Source: Chromatiales bacterium (GTDB lineage Bacteria; Pseudomonadota; Gammaproteobacteria; JACCYU01). From it: DNA of 5,362 nt. Below the pieces are notes generated by a model. The model saw nothing but the letters and a program-made list of their open reading frames with translations, searched no databases and had not been told where the DNA came from. The position numbers were made by a program, and so were the translations under genes. Positions 1 to 4,576 of this stretch are shown here, piece by piece. Where the stretch lies: the NCBI GenBank assembly GCA_031177845.1, contig JAPSGG010000146.1:1-5362 (forward strand), in the 5' to 3' direction. Positions within the stretch are counted from its first letter, which is position 1; each line of letters opens with the position of its first letter.

Positions 1-731
1 GTGGCGCGGCGGGCATCGGGCGTGCCACCGCCCAGAAGTTCGCTGCCGAGGGTGCTACGGTCGTGATCTGCGATGTCGATGAAGCCGAGGGCCGCGAGGT
101 TGCCCAACGTCTGGGCCGCGATGCGACCTTCTTTCCTGTCGATGTGGCCGATCGCCAAGCGGTGCAGCGGTGGGTGGATACGGTGGTCGACCGATTCGAC
201 CGGATCGATGTGCTGGTCAATAACGCCGGCATCAATCGGGACGCACAGCTAATCAAGATCAAAGACGGCGAGCTGGTCGGCATGATGTCCGAGGAGGCGT
301 TCGATCTGGTGATCGATGTGAACCTTAAAGCGGCCTTCAACTGTACGCAGGCCGTGGCGCCGGTGATGGTGCGCCAAGGCCGCGGCGTGATCCTGAATGC
401 GTCATCGGTCAGCGCCCTGCACGGCAACTTCGGTCAGACCAACTATGTGGCGTCTAAGGCCGGCATCATCGGCATGACGCGCGTGTGGTCGCGCGAACTG
501 GGCCGCTATGGTATTCGCGTCAATGCGGTGGCGCCTGGCTTTATCTCCACGCAGATGACCGCCGGCATGCCGGACAAGATCCGGGACTACATGCGCGATC
601 ATGCCCCGCTCGCGCGGCTGGGTGATCCGATGGACGTCGCGAATGCCTATGCCTTCCTGGCCTCCGACGAGGCGAGCTTCATCAGCAACGCCGTGCTGCG
701 CGTCGACGGCGGATTGGTGCTCGGCACCTGA
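1..731 (+). CDS. FabG-type short-chain dehydrogenase/reductase, 5' end cut by window
   Basis: This is a classical SDR that reduces or oxidises a 3-oxoacyl/3-hydroxyacyl (ACP or CoA) substrate with a nicotinamide cofactor in the cytoplasm. The reading frame is open from base 3 to TGA at 729-731, giving 242 visible residues. Classical FabG proteins have about 245-255, so only roughly 10-14 N-terminal residues are missing. Visible, in order: the end of the glycine-rich Rossmann loop (GAAGIGR, residues 1-7), NNAG at 73-76, the catalytic tetrad Asn107, Ser135, Tyr148 and Lys152 (NYVASK), the PG motif after the sixth strand (VAPGF), and the C-terminal ASFISNAVLRVDGG. An acidic residue ends the second strand (VVICDVDE), which in SDRs usually means NAD(H) rather than NADP(H) preference; that is inference. 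Compared with E. coli FabG there are a few extra residues between NAG and the catalytic Asn (KDGELVGMMSEEAF), typical of a FabG/PhaB-like side branch. The exact substrate cannot be read. A strong hairpin 25 bp downstream suggests it ends its operon. Confidence 0.93.
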   Translation, partial: GAAGIGRATAQKFAAEGATVVICDVDEAEGREVAQRLGRDATFFPVDVADRQAVQRWVDTVVDRFDRIDVLVNNAGINRDAQLIKIKDGELVGMMSEEAFDLVIDVNLKAAFNCTQAVAPVMVRQGRGVILNASSVSALHGNFGQTNYVASKAGIIGMTRVWSRELGRYGIRVNAVAPGFISTQMTAGMPDKIRDYMRDHAPLARLGDPMDVANAYAFLASDEASFISNAVLRVDGGLVLGT

Positions 732-756
732 CAAACGTCAACGACATGCCGTATTA

Positions 757-785
757 TTAGCACCGCGGCAGCGCCGCGGTGCTAA
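757..785 (+). terminator. Perfect 12-bp hairpin after the FabG-like gene
   Basis: TTAGCACCGCGG (757-768) pairs perfectly with CCGCGGTGCTAA (774-785) across a 5-base loop (cagcg). It lies 25 bp after the SDR stop codon, where a transcript terminator would be expected. No U-tract follows on either strand, so it is not a textbook intrinsic terminator. It may stop transcription with help, or protect the mRNA 3' end. Confidence 0.6.
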
Positions 786-878
786 CCTGAGGTTCGGTCG
801 CAACGAAAACTGACGCATGCCCCGCGACCAGCGTTCGATGCGGGTATGGGCTCCAGACGGGATCTGATAGTGTAAGCG

Positions 879-906
879 CTGACGGCTGACCTTGGTCAGC
901 CGTCAG
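879..906 (-). terminator. Perfect 13-bp hairpin after the EF-hand gene
   Basis: CTGACGGCTGACC (879-891) pairs perfectly with GGTCAGCCGTCAG (894-906). Only TT lies between the arms, so the real loop is probably a CTTG tetraloop. It lies 26 bp past the stop codon of the minus-strand EF-hand gene and is the natural terminator for it. The bases after it on the minus strand (cgcttacac) are not a U-tract. Together with the 757-785 hairpin it separates two convergent transcripts. Confidence 0.6.
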
Positions 907-932
907 ATGCTCAGCGGAGCAAGCTTCCGCGT

Positions 933-1229
933 CTATTCGACAACCGTCTCGAAGGCACCCAACTCCGTCTTATCCAGCTTGTTATCGCTGTTCTTATCCA
1001 GCTTATCGAAGTTCTCTGTCAGTTGCCGGTTAACCTTGGCCTCTTGCCGGGAGATATAGGTGTCTTTGTTCTTGTTCACACCTTGCTCCCGTATTAGATA
1101 CGGTCCAGGATTCTGCTCCTTCCATTCCGGCCCTTTAGCATCCGGTTTGGCCCCCTGACCCTGCATGCCGGCCGAAGCGATACCTACGGCAAGTGCGAAT
1201 GCGGTCGTCAATGCAAGTATGCTCTTCAT
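933..1229 (-). CDS. Small exported EF-hand domain protein
   Basis: This 98-residue protein is predicted to leave the cytoplasm and bind Ca2+ in the periplasm or outside the cell. Residues 1-20 form a Sec signal peptide: MKS, then a hydrophobic core, then AGIASA-type small residues, with likely cleavage after Ala20. The mature part is only ~78 residues. A canonical EF-hand loop lies at 78-89 (D78, N80, D82, K84, D86, E89). A second, weaker loop lies at 52-63 (N52, N54, D56, Y58, S60, E63), where Asn replaces the usual first Asp. This spacing makes a paired EF-hand unit. AGGAG lies 6 bases before the ATG, which supports the start. The gene seems to stand alone: it faces the FabG-like gene and is ~320 bp from the next gene upstream. 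The partner or target is unknown. A calcium-buffer or signalling role is only a family-based guess. Confidence 0.88.
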   Translation of the reverse strand: MKSILALTTAFALAVGIASAGMQGQGAKPDAKGPEWKEQNPGPYLIREQGVNKNKDTYISRQEAKVNRQLTENFDKLDKNSDNKLDKTELGAFETVVE

Positions 1230-1550
1230 AATCGACTCCTAGTTGACTTCAGGTACTGAGATATTGCTGTCACGACCTAGGGTCGCTTATTTGGATGGTT
1301 GCAATCTCTGTACCATCGACCCGGATCGAGCGGTCACGCCCCGCTTTCCTCGAACAATGGTGTAAGCAGATGCCTGGACCTTTTCCATTTTAAGGTGATT
1401 GGTTGATCTCGGCCGTGGCCTCACGCTCATGTTGCCGTTGCAGTGCATCATTAGCTCAGTGGAGCCTGATGGGCCTCGACTTTGCGGGAACGACAGACGG
1501 TTTCACGCATCCGTTACAGTCCGGTAGAGAGCCGGCGCTCGGTGCGCACT
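1230..1550. other. Intergenic gap with no convincing gene
   Basis: This stretch lies upstream of the EF-hand gene and downstream of the kinase gene, both on the minus strand, so it must hold the EF-hand promoter. I found no good -35/-10 pair. The only ORFs are short and basic in composition, for example 53 codons on minus at 1287-1448, with no recognisable domain and no good SD. No RNA gene or repeat was recognised. Confidence 0.5.
1236..1240 (-). promoter_or_regulatory. Ribosome binding site of the EF-hand gene
   Basis: AGGAG on the minus strand lies 6 bases before the ATG at 1229-1227. This is a near-ideal SD that fixes the start so that the signal peptide is complete. Confidence 0.8.
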
Positions 1551-1555
1551 CTACC
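1523..1555 (-). terminator. Possible weak hairpin over the kinase stop codon
   Basis: GGTAGAG (1523-1529) pairs with CTCTACC (1549-1555), enclosing a 19-base GC-rich loop that can itself fold (agccggcgct). The right arm overlaps the TAG stop of the minus-strand kinase gene. There is no U-tract. It is a candidate 3'-end structure only. Confidence 0.25.
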
Positions 1556-3119
1556 CGCGTTGACCGATCCATGCGGTAAGCGCGCGCAGGCTTTTCTGCC
1601 AATCTGCGTTTTCGGAGTCGAAGATAATGCTGCTCGCTTGTTCATCCGCTTGCAGCGGCTCGCGCGTCGCCAGTTGATGCTCGAGCACGGCCACATCCGC
1701 CTCCGAGGGATCGCGCCCCCGTGCTTCGCGCTCGGCGACGCGCGCACGCAGCACCCCTTCCGGCGCCCGGCAGTCCAATATCGCAAACGGAACGTCAAGC
1801 ATCGCGGCTAGCGTTCGGAAGCGCTCGCGCTGACTGCGTTTTAGAAATGTGGCGTCGACGATCACCGGGTAGCTGGCCTCCGCGACGATACGCGCGAGCC
1901 TTTCCAGCTCCGCATAGGTGTCCTGCGTCGCCTGTTGCGTGTACGCGGCATGTGCCAACGCTGAACCTGTGCGAGCGCCGGAGGCCAAGCCAAAAAGGCG
2001 TTTACGTTCGACGTCGGAACGCAGACGTATCGCGCGTAAATCCTTGAGCAAATGCTGGGCGAGCGTACTCTTGCCCGACCCGGAAACGCCATGATTGATG
2101 ATGATCGCGGCGTGGCCGCCCGCGGCGAACCGCTGCGCGAGCGATAGATAGCCGCGGGTTCGGTTGGCTTCGTCCGCGGCACCCGTCTCGCGGGCACGTA
2201 GCGCCAGGACCAGGGCCCGCACCAGCGCCCTGTAGATCAGGTAGTAGCGAAGAACTCGAAGGCCCCCGTAATCCCCGGTCCGTTGCAGATACGCGTTGAG
2301 CAATCGATAGGCAATGCCGGTATGGTTGCGCGCGCAAAGATCCATCATGACGAACGCGATCTCGCTTATCACGTCGATCCAGCGCAGCTGTTCATTGAAC
2401 TCGATGCAGTCGAACAGCATGGCGTCGCCATCATGCCACGCGATATTTTCGAGATGCAGATCTCCATGGCACTCGCGAACAAAACCCTGCCGTTTGCGAT
2501 GGTTGAAGACTTCTCTCAGCTCCGAATGAGCCTGCTCGGTAAACGAGCGAAGCGCGTCAAGCACGCGCCTGTCGGACGCGCTCTTTAGGAGCGGCGCGAC
2601 CTGATCGAAAGTCTGCAATGCCGATTGCTCGATCACCTCTGGCCCGTCAAATGGGCTATCGGCTTTCGCGGACTCAATCCGTCCATGAAACCGGGCTATC
2701 TGCGCCGCCAGGGCGTCGGTATGCCCCGCCATAAGTTCATCGCGGTCGAGCATCCGCGAGAACAGCGCCTCCTGCGGGAATCGGCGCATCTTTAGCGCGT
2801 ATTCGATAGCCGGGCCGCTGCCACCGAGCACCGGGCTGTGCTCATTTCCGCCAATGGGAATGACCTCCAGATAGAGCACCGGCGCGCTGCGCCGGTTGAG
2901 GCGGAGTTCTTCCTCGCAATAGAAGCGCCGCGCGCGCAAGGCGCTGAAGTCGAGGAATCCGAGACTCAGCGGCTTTTTGATTTTATAGGCGAAATCGCCA
3001 GCGAGCAGTATGTGAGAGACATGGGTCTCGAGATGTTCCACCTCCGCAACCGGATGAGGGTAGCGGCGCGGATCGCATAGCGACGCGACGAGCCGCTGCT
3101 GAGGGCTTTGAGCGTCCAC
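1551..3119 (-). CDS. APH-like kinase domain fused to P-loop AAA/kinase domain
   Basis: This is a cytoplasmic two-domain protein of the COG2187-COG0645 fusion type; substrates of the family are not established. With the GTG start at 3119 it has 522 residues, the usual family size. The N-terminal aminoglycoside-phosphotransferase-like half (about 10-290) shows a conserved ETHVSHILLAGDFAYKIKKP block, where the lysines are probably ATP-binding. It also has the catalytic loop HGDLHLEN (218-225) and the metal-binding FDCIEF (236-241). The C-terminal half has a Walker A, GVSGSGKST (344-352), then RSDVERKRLFG (~367-377) and VDATFLKRSQRERF (~421-434). It ends in an arginine-rich lid-like stretch (~456-470), as in small P-loop nucleotide/sugar kinases and zeta-toxin-like proteins. 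Key residues of both domains are present. The frame stays open to a TTG at 3248 (565 residues), but the 43 extra residues do not resemble the family; GTG gives VDAQSPQQRLVA, a typical start. No strong SD precedes either codon. The name is sometimes read as antibiotic resistance, for which there is no evidence. Confidence 0.9.
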   Translation of the reverse strand: MDAQSPQQRLVASLCDPRRYPHPVAEVEHLETHVSHILLAGDFAYKIKKPLSLGFLDFSALRARRFYCEEELRLNRRSAPVLYLEVIPIGGNEHSPVLGGSGPAIEYALKMRRFPQEALFSRMLDRDELMAGHTDALAAQIARFHGRIESAKADSPFDGPEVIEQSALQTFDQVAPLLKSASDRRVLDALRSFTEQAHSELREVFNHRKRQGFVRECHGDLHLENIAWHDGDAMLFDCIEFNEQLRWIDVISEIAFVMMDLCARNHTGIAYRLLNAYLQRTGDYGGLRVLRYYLIYRALVRALVLALRARETGAADEANRTRGYLSLAQRFAAGGHAAIIINHGVSGSGKSTLAQHLLKDLRAIRLRSDVERKRLFGLASGARTGSALAHAAYTQQATQDTYAELERLARIVAEASYPVIVDATFLKRSQRERFRTLAAMLDVPFAILDCRAPEGVLRARVAEREARGRDPSEADVAVLEHQLATREPLQADEQASSIIFDSENADWQKSLRALTAWIGQRG

Positions 3120-3196
3120 CTCAGTTGATCTCGCAAGAGGATATCCGCATCGGGTTACCTTTCGGAAATGACAGCCTGCTTGGCGAGCGCCGCCGC

Positions 3197-3224
3197 AATC
3201 TATGCTGCGATTGGAGTAAGACAA
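3197..3224 (-). promoter_or_regulatory. Tentative promoter of the APH-AAA kinase gene
   Basis: On the minus strand TTGTCT (3224-3219) and TAGATT (3202-3197) are separated by 16 bases. Each matches the sigma70 consensus at 4 of 6 positions. The -10 lies about 78 bases before the GTG start, which fits a short leader. If it is used, the TTG at 3248 cannot be the start. This is weak evidence based on pattern alone. Confidence 0.22.
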
Positions 3225-3241
3225 GAACCCTACCAGTGGCG

Positions 3242-3249
3242 TATACAAT
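3242..3249 (+). promoter_or_regulatory. Tentative -10 element of the former USP gene
   Basis: TATACAAT lies about 40 bases before the ATG of the universal stress protein relic and contains TACAAT, 5 of 6 to the -10 consensus. A -35-like AAGACA (3218-3223) is present at 18-base spacing from TATACA, but it is poor. The element overlaps the palindrome GTATAC in the divergent gap between this gene and the kinase gene. Confidence 0.28.
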
Positions 3250-3275
3250 CATCGCGGGCCGACAACCCGATCGGC

Positions 3276-3280
3276 GAGGA
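3276..3280 (+). promoter_or_regulatory. Ribosome binding site of the USP pseudogene
   Basis: GAGGA lies 7 bases before the ATG at 3288. The start region of the dead USP gene is therefore still well preserved. Confidence 0.55.
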
Positions 3281-3287
3281 CTCCGGC

Positions 3288-3684
3288 ATGCAAACCTATC
3301 AGACCATACTGGTCGCGCTCGATCTATCGCTGGCATCCGGTGCCCTGATCGAGCAAGGAACTCGCGGAGCATTCTGGCACAGCGGTGCAGTCGCTGTACG
3401 TGATTGATGCCGAGCCTCCAGTACATGATGGGGTAGGAGGGGCCAACATTCAGTAGCGGCGCTAGCAGGGGGAATTCATACATGCGGCCACCGCCGCGAT
3501 CAAACGGCTCGCGGATAAGGCAGGGCTTCGTGATCCGTGCCATTCCAGCATGCGCATGATTGAACCTCGGACCCGTATCCTCATGGGCCACTAAGTTGTA
3601 GTGCCCCTATCACATCGAGCACGGTGACCGCAGCAACGGCTCCGGTAGCAATCTCGACGTTGCAGCGCTTTTGCCTGGGCGGTG
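3288..3684 (+). pseudogene. Universal stress protein (UspA family), broken by frameshifts and stops
   Basis: The sequence spans about the length of a single-domain USP (~135-150 residues) but no frame reads through. Segment 1 (3288-3356) encodes MQTYQTILVALDLSLASGAL, the USP first strand with its conserved Asp and Ser. At about 3357 the frame shifts by a net +1/-2. Segment 2 (3358-3453) reads ELAEHSGTAVQSLYVIDAEP and then VHDGVGGANIQ, the helix 1/strand 2 region. It is followed by in-frame TAG at 3454 and 3463. Segment 3 (3472-3591) reads EFIHAATAAIKRLADKAGLRD and ends at TAA 3592. Segment 4 (~3615-3684) is more eroded but contains STVTA and then, in another frame, NLDVAAL. These resemble the GSTxxxVL and CDVLAVR elements at the USP C-terminus. 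The nucleotide-binding GSHGRHG loop is not recognisable. The intact protein would have been a cytoplasmic stress protein, and the gene is divergent from the APH-AAA kinase gene. Confidence 0.85.
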
Positions 3685-3691
3685 ATCCACG

Positions 3692-3904
3692 TCACCTACA
3701 TGCTTGTTCGGAACGGCGTTCGTAATGGTCATAGGCCGTCAGCAGACCTGGTACTTCGGCCGTTGTCTCGAACAGGGCCTCTGTCTTCGGCTCGCTCACC
3801 TTGGCTACATCTTCGCGAACGTGATGAATGACACCATTCAGCATCTCCTGGATCTTGGCGGCAAGATGACGTGGATCGCTTTCCGGGCGTAGCTGGTTCT
3901 GCAT
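3692..3904 (-). CDS. Small helical conserved hypothetical protein, 70 aa
   Basis: I cannot give this protein a function. It reads MQNQLRPESDPRHLAAKIQ, then a stretch with MLNGVIHHVREDVAKV, EPKTEALFETTAEV and LLTAYDHYERR. It looks wholly alpha-helical, charged, cytoplasmic and free of cysteine clusters; the single Cys is next to last. The pattern of PESDPRH, then REDV, ETTAEV and TAYxHYE resembles short uncharacterised proteins I recall from proteobacterial genomes, but I cannot name a family. GAGGTG lies 5 bases before the ATG, which supports real translation. It lies tail to tail with the USP relic, whose last recognisable codons end within 10 bp of its stop. The gene is complete by eye, though the VPGLL segment may be a shortened form of a VLGGLL-type sequence in relatives. 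It is the only intact-looking gene in the decayed right part of the window. Confidence 0.72.
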   Translation of the reverse strand: MQNQLRPESDPRHLAAKIQEMLNGVIHHVREDVAKVSEPKTEALFETTAEVPGLLTAYDHYERRSEQACR

Positions 3905-3909
3905 GGTTG

Positions 3910-3915
3910 CACCTC
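3910..3915 (-). promoter_or_regulatory. Ribosome binding site of the 70-aa protein
   Basis: GAGGTG on the minus strand lies 5 bases before the ATG at 3904-3902. It is the main non-homology evidence that this short ORF is expressed. Confidence 0.6.
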
Positions 3916-4000
3916 GCCGATTCTCGAGTTGAAGTCAGTGCTTGAAGGCGGCCTCAGTCCTGGCTCTGTGATGATCTCTGGAAGAGCAGGCGAAAACGAC

Positions 4001-4033
4001 ATTGCTAGTAGCGTTTATTGCTAGTAGCGTTTA
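4001..4033. repeat. Tandem repeat, 16-bp unit, two copies
   Basis: ATTGCTAGTAGCGTTT occurs at 4001-4016 and again, identically, at 4017-4032, followed by a further A. The unit contains CTAG and sits about 95 bp upstream of the 70-aa gene on the minus strand, in a stretch (3905-4185) that otherwise shows no gene or RNA. It could be a duplicated regulator site, a slippage duplication, or the scar of an excised element; the sequence does not decide. Confidence 0.85.
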
Positions 4034-4185
4034 GAGCTACATAAACTGTGCCACAGCTCGCTCACGCCTGGTGCGCTGAACCAAGTGAAGCCGACAGCCC
4101 GACTGCTGCCCCTCGCACATTGCGTCCATCTGGAGAAGGGGACGTCAATGGCCCTTAGTAAAAAGGTAAAACTCGCCGGTTAAAA

Positions 4186-4338
4186 TTACCGACGCCTCGA
4201 TCCTAGATGAGTCATCCAACTGCAGTCCATCGCGAGCACGTTACCGGTGACGAACGATGCACCTAGCGAGCACGATAACAATGCCAACTCGGAGATCCCT
4301 TTCGGTTCCGGTGCTTGCGGCGGATCAGCGTAGGCCCT
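4186..4338 (-). pseudogene. C-terminal remnant of a short-chain dehydrogenase
   Basis: About 48 codons on the minus strand, ending with TAA at 4188-4186, match the C-terminal end of an SDR. EPKGISELALLSCS corresponds to the common EPEEIAxxALFLxS block, and ASFVTGNVLAMD (ASFVTG at 4243-4260) to the conserved ASFVTG-x-VLxVDGG end. The DGG is changed to DCS (codons 4219-4227), which two point changes (GGC to TGC, GGT to AGT) would explain. Upstream in the same frame the sequence loses all SDR character: no Rossmann loop, NNAG or YxxxK is visible between 4339 and 4640 in any frame. It is therefore a truncated, mutated relic. It is not a copy of the intact SDR at the left edge, whose equivalent reads ASFISNAVLRVDGG. 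Confidence 0.65.
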
Positions 4339-4576
4339 GACAGAGAACGCCGTTCCAGACCGCCGGTTGTAGATCCAATCAAGCGAGCGATCAGGTGTTC
4401 GTCCGCAACATTGCCTCGCTTTGTGCGACAGAACAGCAGCATGGCCAAAAGCGCTTGGCGTGCCATCACCGCCGGCCCGGCGAACGCGGCGCGGGAAGGC
4501 GGGCATGGAGCCGCGAGGGCGCTTGAGGAGTAGCTTTTCGGGCGTAGAGCGCAGTTCGGGTCTACGCCTGCCATGA
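4339..4576. other. Unassigned stretch between two pseudogenes
   Basis: Open frames of 70-100 codons exist on both strands here (for example + 4315-4533 and - 4263-4574). They are Arg/Ala/Ser/Pro-rich, lack good SD sites, overlap each other, and match no family I recognise. They look like chance openings in GC-rich DNA. The stretch may be further eroded parts of the flanking SDR or hydrolase genes. Confidence 0.4.

Noticed and set aside
1287..1448. 53-codon minus-strand ORF in the gap upstream of the EF-hand gene
   Set aside because: It has no good SD, a basic low-information composition and no recognisable motif; it is probably a chance opening.
1451..1465. tRNA D-arm-like sequence TTAGCTCAGTGGAGC
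   Set aside because: The loop is only 4 bases, and no anticodon arm, T-arm (GGTTCGA-type) or acceptor stem follows at the right distance on either strand.
2283..2588. Plus-strand ORFs inside the APH-AAA kinase gene
   Set aside because: They are antisense shadows of a strongly supported gene and have no motifs of their own.
1551..3119. Reading the kinase as an aminoglycoside resistance gene or toxin
   Set aside because: The APH fold is shared by many unrelated kinases. The fusion architecture matches a family of unknown substrate, and no antitoxin gene lies next to it.
3121..3591. 156-codon minus-strand ORF across the kinase start region and USP relic
   Set aside because: It is antisense to recognisable USP segments, is Arg/Pro-rich, and has no domain; it is a shadow of the opposite strand.
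3681..3696. GGTGA/TCACC inverted repeat at the end of the 70-aa gene
   Set aside because: A 5-bp stem is too short to call a terminator in GC-rich DNA, and no U-tract follows.
4263..4574. 103-codon minus-strand ORF between the SDR and hydrolase relics
   Set aside because: No family resemblance and no SD. It overlaps the SDR tail in a different frame and ends in an Arg-rich stretch typical of non-coding GC-rich DNA.
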